Shown here: piece by piece, positions 9,286-16,058 of the stretch
How the letters are laid out: every line of letters begins with the position of its first letter
Position numbering within the stretch: position 1 is the stretch's first letter
Assembly: GCF_007018905.1 (NCBI RefSeq)
Contig: NZ_CP041402.1
Span: forward strand, 5,010,001 to 5,074,000
Source of the DNA: Tardiphaga sp. vice304
GTDB taxonomy: Bacteria > Pseudomonadota > Alphaproteobacteria > Rhizobiales > Xanthobacteraceae
Reading direction: 5' to 3'
Length of the DNA: 64,000 nucleotides
Program-made: the position numbers and the translations under genes
The notes under the pieces: generated by a model
The model's database searches: none
The model's input: only the letters and a program-made list of their open reading frames with translations
Told to the model about the DNA's origin: nothing

Positions 9286-9438
9286 TCAGACGAGGAAAAT
9301 GTACATGCCCAGCACGATGGCGACGACGCCGATGGTGCCGTACTTCACCAGGGCGATGAAGCCTTCATAGGTCTGCTCATGGGCAGGATAGTCGTTGCCG
9401 TCGGCGGCGGTGTAGGCGATTTCGCTATGGTCAGCCAT
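9286..9438 (-). CDS. aa3-type cytochrome c oxidase subunit IV (50 aa)
   Basis: A 50-residue protein, MADHSEIAYTAADGNDYPAH..., with one C-terminal membrane helix (GTIGVVAIVLGMYIFLV) and a short cytoplasmic N-terminus containing the DYxxHExTYxxF pattern of the bacterial aa3-type subunit IV family. In Rhodobacter and Paracoccus this single-helix subunit packs against subunits I and III of the oxidase. It has an upstream GGAG and lies 78 bp ahead of pntA1 on the same strand, so it is the first gene of the pnt operon. No other oxidase gene is in the window. Confidence 0.88.
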   Translation of the reverse strand: MADHSEIAYTAADGNDYPAHEQTYEGFIALVKYGTIGVVAIVLGMYIFLV

Positions 9439-9455
9439 GGGACGTCTCCAGCCGG

Positions 9456-9505
9456 TATAAATTGTTGCCTTGGAATTAGCTCAATTGGCAAAGCAGGGCA
9501 ACAAT
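9456..9505 (-). promoter_or_regulatory. Promoter and inverted repeat ahead of the coxIV-pnt operon
   Basis: On the minus strand TTGAGC (9479-9484) and TTTATA (9456-9461) are separated by exactly 17 bp, a good sigma-70-type match, placing the start about 15 bp upstream of the subunit IV ATG region. The -35 and spacer are enclosed by a perfect 9-bp inverted repeat, ATTGTTGCC (9461-9469) and GGCAACAAT (9497-9505), which could be an operator. Inferred by eye, not measured. Confidence 0.5.
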
Positions 9506-9543
9506 GCTGGCATGCCACGGCGATCATTGCATACCGCACTGCA

Positions 9544-9933
9544 TCATGCCGGCCAGTTATCCCGGATCCAGCGTGTAAGGCTCTCCTCGCTCACTTCGCC
9601 GGCAGCGAGGGAGAGGATGATGGAGGTCGCTTGCGCGGGATCTGGATCGAACTGGATGCCGTTCTTCACCAAAAATATCCGCAGGCTCAGAAACGCGATC
9701 CGCTTGTTGCCATCGACGAAAGCATGGTTCTTCGCCAGCCCATAGGCATAGGCCGCTGCCAACTCCGCTAGTTCAGCTTGTTCGTATTGCCATTTGTTGA
9801 TCGGGCGATCGAGCGCCGATCGCAGCATGCCCTCGTCCCGCAACCCAGGCGCACCGCCAAAACGGCGCAGTTGCGCGCCATGAATAGCAATCGCCTGCTC
9901 ATAGGTAATCCAGCGCGGCTCCTTCTGGTCCAT
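9544..9933 (-). CDS. doc: Doc-type (death-on-curing, Fic fold) toxin
   Basis: A 129-residue Fic-fold protein. The active-site motif is HAFVDGNKR (His70 to Arg78). It matches the Doc signature HxFx[DN]xNKR with Lys where AMP-transferring Fic enzymes have Gly. P1 Doc with this signature phosphorylates EF-Tu rather than AMPylating it, so kinase activity is the likely function. The length is normal for Doc. It is 12 bp downstream of an AbrB-type antitoxin gene. The last residues (TRWIRDNWPA) match the usual end of Doc proteins. Confidence 0.92.
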   Translation of the reverse strand: MDQKEPRWITYEQAIAIHGAQLRRFGGAPGLRDEGMLRSALDRPINKWQYEQAELAELAAAYAYGLAKNHAFVDGNKRIAFLSLRIFLVKNGIQFDPDPAQATSIILSLAAGEVSEESLTRWIRDNWPA

Positions 9934-9945
9934 GTGACGCCCCGA

Positions 9946-10176
9946 TCATTTTGCAAGCGCTGCGAGCGTGTCCCGGTATTGGTCCATCGTCTGGTCGGCA
10001 ATCTTCATCGTCTCTTCGAAGTCAGGGTCGTATGGCATCAACTGCAAGCCACCGCCCGCCAACTCCGTCACATGGAGCTCCTGCCCCCGCTTGAGGTCGA
10101 GCCGCTGCATCAATTCCTTGGGCAGTAGCAGGCCGTCGGAATTGCCGATCTTCTTGATTTCAATTTTCATCGTCAT
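9946..10176 (-). CDS. AbrB/MazE-type antitoxin partnered with Doc
   Basis: A 76-residue protein. Residues 1-48 form a swapped-hairpin AbrB/SpoVT/MazE DNA-binding domain (KIEIKKIGNSDGLLLPKELM...LKRGQELHV). Residues 50-76 (DPDFEETMKIADQTMDQYRD...) form a predicted helix that should bind and neutralise the toxin. Antitoxins of this type repress their own promoter; a perfect 36-bp palindrome covers the -10 box upstream. Classical Doc uses a Phd antitoxin, so this is the alternative AbrB pairing. Start ATG 10176 or 10170. Confidence 0.9.
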   Translation of the reverse strand: MTMKIEIKKIGNSDGLLLPKELMQRLDLKRGQELHVTELAGGGLQLMPYDPDFEETMKIADQTMDQYRDTLAALAK

Positions 10177-10193
10177 ACTGGCCGTCCCAAAGA

Positions 10194-10241
10194 AAAGGAT
10201 GCGTTATACAATTGTATAACGCATCCTTTCACGATGTTCAA
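10194..10241 (-). promoter_or_regulatory. Promoter and 36-bp palindromic operator of the AbrB-Doc module
   Basis: Positions 10194-10229 are a perfect 36-bp inverted repeat without spacer; each half is AAAGGATGCGTTATACAA. On the minus strand a TTGAAC -35 (10236-10241) and a TATACA -10 (10213-10218) are 17 bp apart, so the palindrome covers the -10 box and the start region. The antitoxin ATG follows 18-24 bp later. This is the expected layout for an autoregulated toxin-antitoxin operon. The tract is much more AT-rich than its surroundings. Confidence 0.75.
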
Positions 10242-10262
10242 CAGATGTAATACGAGATTTAG

Positions 10263-12182
10263 CTACCCCATCGCCTCCAGCTCATCGATCATCCCGGAGA
10301 TCACCGACAGCCCGCCGTCCCAGAAGGTCGGGTCCTTGGCGTCGAGCCCGAATGGCATCAGCAGTTCGGAATAATGCTTGGTGCCGCCGGCGGCGAGCAT
10401 CGCCAGATAGCGTTCGGCAAAGCCCTCCTGGGCGTTCTCGTAGACGGCATAGAGTGAGTTCACCAGGCAATCGCCGAACGCATAGGCGTAGACGTAGAAC
10501 GGCGAATGGATGAAGTGCGGGATGTACACCCAGAAGCTCTCGTAGCCCGGCTTGATCTCGATCGCCGGCCCGAGGCTTTCCTGCTGCACACTCAGCCAGA
10601 TCTCGCCGATCCGCTCGGCGGTCAATTCACCGCTCCGGCGTTCGGTGTGGATGGCGCGCTCGAAGGAATAGAACGCGATCTGCCGCACCACGGTGTTGAT
10701 CATGTCCTCGACCTTGCCGGCCAGCAGCGCCTGGCGCTGCTTCGCATTCTTCGTCTGCGACAATAGCCGCTTGAAGGTCAGCATTTCGCCGAATACGGAC
10801 GCCGTCTCGGCCAGCGTCAGCGGCGTCGGCGCCATCAGCGCGCCGTTCTTCGCGGCCAGCACCTGATGCACGCCGTGGCCGAGTTCATGCGCCAGCGTCA
10901 TCACGTCGCGCGGCTTGCCCTGGTAGTTCATCAGCACATAGGGATGCGCCGACGGCGTGGTCGGATGCGAGAACGCGCCCGGCGCCTTGCCGGGCCGCAC
11001 CGAGGCGTCGATCCAGCGGTCGGTGAAGAAGCGCTTGGCGATCGCCGACATCTCCGGCGAGAACGCCGTATAGGCGGTCAGCACCATGTCCTGCGCCTCG
11101 GCCCAGGGGATGTTGCCGGTGGCGGCGAAGGGCAGCGGCGCATTGCGGTCCCAGTGCGCCAGCTTCTTCTTGCCGAACCAGCGCGCCTTCAATGCGTAGT
11201 AGCGATGCGACAGCTTCGGATAGGCGGCGCGCACCGAGCTTACCAGCGCATCGACCACTTCGCGCTCGACGCGGTTGGAAAGGTGGCGGGAATCTGCGAC
11301 GTCTTCGAAGCCGCGCCAGCGGTCGGAGATTTCCTTGTCCTTGGCGAGCGTGTTGGTGATCAGCGCAAAGGTGCGCTCGTTGGCCTTGAAGGTTTTTGCC
11401 AGCGCCTGCGCCGCCGCCTTGCGCTTGGCAGGCTGACGGTCCTGCAGCAGGGTCAGGGTCGGCTCGATCGCCTGATCCTTGCCGGCCACCTTGAAGCGCA
11501 GGCCCGAGATGGTCTGGTCGAACAATCGGTTGAAGGCGCCGTAGCCGGTCTGGGATTTTTCGTGGAACAGCTGCTCGACGCGGTCCTCGAGCTGGTACGG
11601 CTTGTCCTTGCGGCTGTCCTCGATCCACGGCCGGTAGTGGCCAAGTTCCGGCGTCTGCATCGCCTCTTCGATCACGGCGTCGTCTACGCGGTTCAGTTCG
11701 AGCCCGAAGAACAGCAGGTGCACCGAGGCCGCGGTGAGGCGTTCGGAAATGTCGCCGTAGAATTTCGAGATTGCCGGGTCGACGCTGTCGCCGGCATGGA
11801 TCAGCCCGGCATAGGAGGCCAGCCGTCCGGCAAGATCGTCGATCGCCTCATAGCGCTTCACCGCACCCGCCAGCCAGGCACCACCGCCGGCCTTGGCCGT
11901 CTCGGTCGCCAGCCTGCCCTTGAAGTCGGCCTCGAACGAGGCGCAGTCCGCGTCGATCCGGTCGAGATCCCGCGCGATCTCAGGGGCATCGATCGCCGAA
12001 TAGAGATCCGCCAGATTCCACTCCGGCAGCTTCGCCGGCTTCGCCCTGGCCGCAGCCTTTGGCGAGGATTTCGCCGCCGACTTGCTGGCGGCCTTGCCGG
12101 CCGTTTTCGTGGCCACAACGGGCTTGCGGGCTACTTTGGTCGTGCGGGCGGGGGCAGATTTCGACATCGCAGATTTCGACAT
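10263..12182 (-). CDS. pepF: M3-family oligoendopeptidase F
   Basis: A zinc metallopeptidase of 639 residues that cleaves short peptides in the cytoplasm. The catalytic motif HELGHG is at 432-437, with the downstream Glu in ETASVFGEM as third zinc ligand. The fold-specific segments YHxPxG (SHPTTPSAHPYVLMNY) and the C-terminal FHSPFYVYAYAFGDCL-like region are present. The first about 50 residues are a Lys/Ala/Ser-rich extension not shared with classical PepF. A 14-bp unit is duplicated at the start (MSKSAMSKSA), giving alternative starts at 12188 (GTG), 12182 and 12167. Confidence 0.93.
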   Translation of the reverse strand: MSKSAMSKSAPARTTKVARKPVVATKTAGKAASKSAAKSSPKAAARAKPAKLPEWNLADLYSAIDAPEIARDLDRIDADCASFEADFKGRLATETAKAGGGAWLAGAVKRYEAIDDLAGRLASYAGLIHAGDSVDPAISKFYGDISERLTAASVHLLFFGLELNRVDDAVIEEAMQTPELGHYRPWIEDSRKDKPYQLEDRVEQLFHEKSQTGYGAFNRLFDQTISGLRFKVAGKDQAIEPTLTLLQDRQPAKRKAAAQALAKTFKANERTFALITNTLAKDKEISDRWRGFEDVADSRHLSNRVEREVVDALVSSVRAAYPKLSHRYYALKARWFGKKKLAHWDRNAPLPFAATGNIPWAEAQDMVLTAYTAFSPEMSAIAKRFFTDRWIDASVRPGKAPGAFSHPTTPSAHPYVLMNYQGKPRDVMTLAHELGHGVHQVLAAKNGALMAPTPLTLAETASVFGEMLTFKRLLSQTKNAKQRQALLAGKVEDMINTVVRQIAFYSFERAIHTERRSGELTAERIGEIWLSVQQESLGPAIEIKPGYESFWVYIPHFIHSPFYVYAYAFGDCLVNSLYAVYENAQEGFAERYLAMLAAGGTKHYSELLMPFGLDAKDPTFWDGGLSVISGMIDELEAMG

Positions 12183-12207
12183 GGGCACTTTCAGTTTGGC
12201 ATCGTCG

Positions 12208-12642
12208 TCACACGAAGGCGGTCAATTGCGGCGTCAACTGCGCCAGCAATTCCTCGCTTTCGCCGAGCAAGGGCTCGACGCGATCGTGGATCGCAGCGCG
12301 AATCGTACACCACACCACAACGACGCGCCCCACAAGTGACCAGCGCGTGATGCGCAGCGCGGATCTGGCGTGCATCGCCACCAGCAGCAGGCTGCGGTGC
12401 TCGAACAGCAGCCGGCCATTGCCGTCCTCCAGGATGTAGCGTCCGCCGACCCGCGACACACAGAGTTCGCAGGCCTGGTCGGGGCGCGGTGCCAGGAGAT
12501 ACAGCTGCGCGTCGCCCATTTCGGTGAGGCCGGTGTCCCACTCGCCGTCACGCAGGCGGCCTAGCGCGCCTTCGACGACGTTCAATTCGGCCTCGCTCCA
12601 GGCCCCGGCGATGGATGGGCGCTCAAAGGGGATGACGGTCAT
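12208..12642 (-). CDS. Conserved hypothetical protein coupled to an XRE regulator
   Basis: A 144-residue protein beginning MTVIPFERPSIAGAWSEAEL. It has no signal peptide, mixed alpha/beta character (LYLLAPRPDQACELCVSRVGGRYILEDGNGRLLF) and a hydrophobic stretch in VGRVVVVWCTIRAAI. I recognise no enzyme motif. Its start overlaps the stop of the upstream XRE gene (ATGA, 12639-12642), so the two are translated together and the protein probably works with the regulator or is controlled by it. Confidence 0.7.
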   Translation of the reverse strand: MTVIPFERPSIAGAWSEAELNVVEGALGRLRDGEWDTGLTEMGDAQLYLLAPRPDQACELCVSRVGGRYILEDGNGRLLFEHRSLLLVAMHARSALRITRWSLVGRVVVVWCTIRAAIHDRVEPLLGESEELLAQLTPQLTAFV

Positions 12643-12971
12643 TTTTCTGATGTCCCGAACAGCAGCCGATGCAGTTCCGGCTCGTAATTAATCAGCAGGT
12701 GTTTGGCGAAGGCGGCGGGCTCGAGCCCCAGATGCATCGCCCAGGCCTGCATCAGGTCGGTCGGAACCCGGCTGAAGCCGTTCTCCACCTGCGAGATGAA
12801 GGTATAATATTTGAGGGCGAGCCGGGCCGCGAGATCGACCTGCGACAGGCCGGCCTCGGCGCGCTTCTGCTTGAGCCAGTCGCCGGCCTGCTTGCGCAGC
12901 ATCCTGGCTTCCGGAACCGGCTTGGCCGGCTCGGCCGCGGCAAACTTCGCTTGCTTCTTACGTAGTTTCAT
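12639..12971 (-). CDS. XRE-family helix-turn-helix regulator
   Basis: 110 residues from ATG 12971. An N-terminal basic stretch (MKLRKKQAKF) is followed by an HTH_XRE domain: KQAGDWLKQKRAEAGLSQVDLAARLALKYYTFISQVENGFSRVPTDLMQAWAMHLG. The recognition helix is around ALKYYTFISQVENG. The short C-terminal tail has no ligand domain, so sensing may be done by the coupled downstream protein. Longer starts up to 13106 run into unrelated sequence. Divergent from the gene at 13070 across a region with palindromes. Confidence 0.9.
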   Translation of the reverse strand: MKLRKKQAKFAAAEPAKPVPEARMLRKQAGDWLKQKRAEAGLSQVDLAARLALKYYTFISQVENGFSRVPTDLMQAWAMHLGLEPAAFAKHLLINYEPELHRLLFGTSEK

Positions 12972-13019
12972 GATTACGAAACTATCCAGTTTGAATTGAT
13001 CCAACCGACGACTAGTCGT
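12965..13019. promoter_or_regulatory. Candidate operators between the XRE gene and the divergent membrane-protein gene
   Basis: Two inverted repeats lie in the 98-bp divergent gap: the perfect 12-bp palindrome ACGACTAGTCGT at 13008-13019, and GTTTC...GAAAC (12965-12982), which overlaps the XRE start codon. XRE regulators bind short palindromes and often regulate themselves. Assignment to this regulator is inference. Confidence 0.45.
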
Positions 13020-13069
13020 AGCATGATCGGCGTGCTGCGTGAACGCCGCCGGACGCGACGAGATGCAGC

Positions 13070-13405
13070 ATGGCCTTCCTGGACCGCAGCCCCCTCGCAG
13101 ATCCACCGGTCGCTTCGACCGGACGGCCGATGCAGCTTTTCGCGGCGGTTCTGCTGGTCACACTGATGGCGGCGCTGGCGTTGCGCGCGATGCTGCCGCT
13201 CGACGCCTTGGCACCGGCCGTAGCCACGCTGCTGTTTGCGATCGCCGCCACGACGGCTGGTATCACCATGCTTTGCCGGCGCGATGTTCGTCCCCTGTGG
13301 TACGATGTAGCAGGCGTGCTGACCTTTGTTGGCGTCGCCATCACACTTCTGATAGAGCCTGAGCAGATAGTCCGGCTTGTTTGCTTTTCGGAGCAACCCG
13401 ACTAA
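13070..13405 (+). CDS. Small membrane protein of unknown function
   Basis: 111 residues with three hydrophobic segments: LFAAVLLVTLMAALALRAML, LAPAVATLLFAIAATTAGITML and VAGVLTFVGVAITLLI. An N-terminal hydrophilic stretch of about 20 residues precedes them. No family motif is recognised. It is divergent from the XRE regulator and upstream of the TerC gene on the same strand with a 113-bp gap, so it may be a target of the regulator. Confidence 0.65.
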   Translation: MAFLDRSPLADPPVASTGRPMQLFAAVLLVTLMAALALRAMLPLDALAPAVATLLFAIAATTAGITMLCRRDVRPLWYDVAGVLTFVGVAITLLIEPEQIVRLVCFSEQPD

Positions 13406-13518
13406 CCACCATCCCGCCAACGCGACGCGTTGCGCCTATCACGTCCAGGCCCGGGCCCCTCTGGCAGTTCATACGAGCTGTGATGTCGGACTGGACGTTT
13501 CAAAACGGAGCGGCCCCA

Positions 13519-14169
13519 ATGACTGAACTTTTTTCCTCTGATGCATTAGCGGCGCTGTTGCAGGTCATCATGATCGACCTCGTGCTGGCCGGCGACAACG
13601 CGATTGTGATCGGCCTCGCCGCCGCCGGCCTGCCCAAGGAGCAGCGCGGCCGTGCGATCCTGATCGGCATCATCGCCGCCACCGTGCTCCGCATCGGTTT
13701 CGCCAGCGTCACGGTGCAACTCCTGCAGATCATCGGCCTGCTGCTCGCCGGCGGCGTGCTGCTGCTGTGGGTGTGCTGGAAGATGTGGCGCGAGCTGCGA
13801 GCCGGCCACGAGCACGACATCGACGCGTTGGACAACCAGCTCAATGCCGACGGCACGCCGACCGGTCCGCGCAAGACGCTCGGCCAGGCGATCTGGCAGA
13901 TCACGCTGGCCGACGTCTCGATGTCGCTGGACAACGTGCTCGCCGTGGCCGGTGCCGCGCGCGACCACCCCAACGTCCTGATCTTCGGCCTCGTGCTGTC
14001 GATCGCCTTGATGGGCCTCGCCGCCAGCTTCATCGCCAAGCTGCTGCAGAACCATCGCTGGATCGCCTATGTCGGCCTCGCCATCATTCTTTATGTGGCC
14101 GGCGACATGATCTATCGCGGTGCGCTCGAAGTGTGGCCCCACGCCACAGCGAGCCTTTCGGCCCGCTGA
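13519..14169 (+). CDS. TerC/YjbE-family integral membrane protein
   Basis: 216 residues from ATG 13519, with about seven membrane helices. The family signature is double: MIDLVLAGDNAIVIGLAA near the start and LADVSMSLDNVLAVAGAA in the middle, each placing Asp and Asn in a membrane helix. TerC proteins such as Alx and MntP-linked YjbE export Mn2+ or are linked to tellurite and pH stress. No ter genes are adjacent, so a metal-homeostasis role is more likely. ATG 13483 would add 12 residues without homology. Confidence 0.9.
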   Translation: MTELFSSDALAALLQVIMIDLVLAGDNAIVIGLAAAGLPKEQRGRAILIGIIAATVLRIGFASVTVQLLQIIGLLLAGGVLLLWVCWKMWRELRAGHEHDIDALDNQLNADGTPTGPRKTLGQAIWQITLADVSMSLDNVLAVAGAARDHPNVLIFGLVLSIALMGLAASFIAKLLQNHRWIAYVGLAIILYVAGDMIYRGALEVWPHATASLSAR

Positions 14170-14255
14170 CCGGCGACGTCGCAACGTTATGAAAGCTTTA
14201 AGGCTTTCATCGCCATGGTGCTCCAATTCGGGACAATTCCCGCTTTGGAGTATCT

Positions 14256-15758
14256 ATGGCCGAACGTATCCTCGTCGCCGATGATGACGCCGTGCAGCGG
14301 CGTCTTGTCGAGAACATGGTGCAGCGCTGCGGTTACGACGTCGTCGTGGTCGATTCCGGCGACGCTGCCATGGCGCGGCTGACCGACAGCGACGCGCCCG
14401 CGATCGACGCCGTGGTGCTCGATCTGGTGATGCCCGGCCTCGACGGCATGGGCGTCCTGACCAAGATCCGCGACGCCGGCCTGAACGTTCCCGTCATCGT
14501 GCAGACGGCGCATGGCGGCATCGACAATGTGGTGTCGGCGATGCGCGCCGGCGCGCATGATTTCGTGGTCAAGCCGGTCGGCGTCGAGCGGCTGCAGGTG
14601 TCGTTGCGCAACGCACTCAACGCCAGTGCGCTGAAGGGCGAATTGCAGCGCATCAAGCACAGCCGCGAAGGCCGGTTGACGTTCCGGGACATCATTACCC
14701 GCTCGGCCGCCATGGACGCGGTGCTGCGCACCTCGCGCAAGGCGGCCAGCTCCACCATTCCGGTGCTGATCGAAGGCGAATCCGGCGTCGGCAAGGAACT
14801 GTTCGCGCGCGCCATCCATGGCTCCGGCGAGCGCAGCAGCAAGCCGTTCGTCGCGGTCAATTGCGGCGCGATCCCCGACAACCTCGTCGAGTCCATCCTG
14901 TTCGGCCATGAGAAGGGCTCGTTCACCGGCGCTACCGAACGCCACCTCGGCAAGTTCGTCGAGGCCTCCGGCGGCACGCTGTTTCTCGACGAGGTCAGCG
15001 AGCTGCCGCTCGCCGCGCAGGTCAAGCTGCTGCGCGCGTTGCAGGAAGGCTCGGTGGAAGCCGTCGGCGGTCGCCGGCCGGTCAAGGTCGACGTCCGCAT
15101 CATCTCGGCAACCAACCGCAAGCTGCTCGATCGCGTCAAGGGCGGCCATTTTCGCGAGGACCTGTTCTACCGCCTGCACGTTTTGCCGGTCACGATCCCG
15201 CCGCTGCGCGCGCGCCGCGAGGACATCCCGCATCTGCTGCGGCATTTCCTCGCCCGCTTCTGCGCCGAGGAAAACCGCCACATCACCGGCATCTCCGGCG
15301 AGGCGATGACCCGGCTGGCGCAACTGGAATGGCCCGGCAACATCCGCCAGCTTGAGAATGTGATCTACCGCGCCGTGGTGATGAGCGAAGGCGACCAGCT
15401 CGGCCTCGACGATTTTCCGCATGCCGCGGCCCACGCCCCCTCGATCGCAGAACAGCCAAGCGAGGCGCTGCTGATGGAGCCGGCTTTCACCTCCGCGCCT
15501 GCGATTGCGCCAGGTGGCGAGACGACGCCCTTCCCGCCGTGGCCGGCTGGCAGCCTGGGCATGCTGACGCAATCGGGCGAGGTTCGCCCGCTGGAGGAGA
15601 TCGAGTCCGAGATCATTCGCTTTGCGATTGCGCATTACCGCGGCCAGATGTCGGAAGTCGCACGCCGGCTCAAGATCGGCCGCTCGACCTTATACCGCAA
15701 GCTCGACGAAGCGGCCGCGAAGGAGGCCGCGAGTCTCGAATCGGAAGGAACTGACTGA
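14256..15758 (+). CDS. Sigma-54-dependent NtrC-family response regulator (orphan)
   Basis: 500 residues with three domains. The receiver (1-120) has acidic D9-D11, phospho-acceptor D56 and VKP. The AAA+ domain (about 150-390) has Walker A GESGVGKE (174-181), the sigma-54 contact loop GSFTGA (221-226; GAFTGA is canonical) and Walker B GGTLFLDEVSEL. A C-terminal Fis-type HTH (QMSEVARRLKIGRSTLYRKLDE) follows. It needs phosphorylation by a kinase to activate RpoN promoters, but no histidine kinase is nearby. Start ATG 14256 after GGAGTATCT. Confidence 0.95.
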   Translation: MAERILVADDDAVQRRLVENMVQRCGYDVVVVDSGDAAMARLTDSDAPAIDAVVLDLVMPGLDGMGVLTKIRDAGLNVPVIVQTAHGGIDNVVSAMRAGAHDFVVKPVGVERLQVSLRNALNASALKGELQRIKHSREGRLTFRDIITRSAAMDAVLRTSRKAASSTIPVLIEGESGVGKELFARAIHGSGERSSKPFVAVNCGAIPDNLVESILFGHEKGSFTGATERHLGKFVEASGGTLFLDEVSELPLAAQVKLLRALQEGSVEAVGGRRPVKVDVRIISATNRKLLDRVKGGHFREDLFYRLHVLPVTIPPLRARREDIPHLLRHFLARFCAEENRHITGISGEAMTRLAQLEWPGNIRQLENVIYRAVVMSEGDQLGLDDFPHAAAHAPSIAEQPSEALLMEPAFTSAPAIAPGGETTPFPPWPAGSLGMLTQSGEVRPLEEIESEIIRFAIAHYRGQMSEVARRLKIGRSTLYRKLDEAAAKEAASLESEGTD

Positions 15759-16058
15759 CGCGCCGCAGCTGCACGATGGAGCATGGACGGCGCCGCAACG
15801 GGAACCAAAACCGTGGCGGCGCAGTGACACAGCGACCAAAAGCGCCCGTCAAAACGGCGTAATTCGTTGCAAAAGAGACGTATTGAAGTCAGTTTGTTGC
15901 TAGCACCTTGAACAGCCCCGGTCGCTCGTACCGGGCGTGTATCGTCTGCGTGGGAATCGTGGCGTGCGGACTGATAGCGCGGGCGCTTCAGCAGAATTCG
16001 ATGAATCAGACGACCGATGCTGGTCCATGCCGGGCAGCTTCAGCCAAGAGGTACGAGA
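15759..16058. other. Intergenic region upstream of the L,D-transpeptidase gene
   Basis: 300 bp with no convincing gene, structural RNA or repeat. Short frames exist but have no coding character. It should contain the promoter of the downstream gene; I could not fix it by eye. Confidence 0.5.

Noticed and set aside
9472..9496. Sequence TAGCTCAATTGGCAAAGCA resembling the D-arm region of a tRNA
   Set aside because: There is no matching acceptor stem, anticodon arm or T-arm, and the D-stem does not close. The tract instead fits a -35/-10 promoter and inverted repeat of the coxIV-pnt operon.
8071..9771. Plus-strand open frame of 566 codons opposite pntA1
   Set aside because: It covers pntA1 and the subunit IV gene on the other strand, shows no family and has shadow-type composition.
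14187..15635. Minus-strand open frame of 482 codons opposite the NtrC-type regulator
   Set aside because: The plus-strand protein has all three expected domains; the antisense frame has none.
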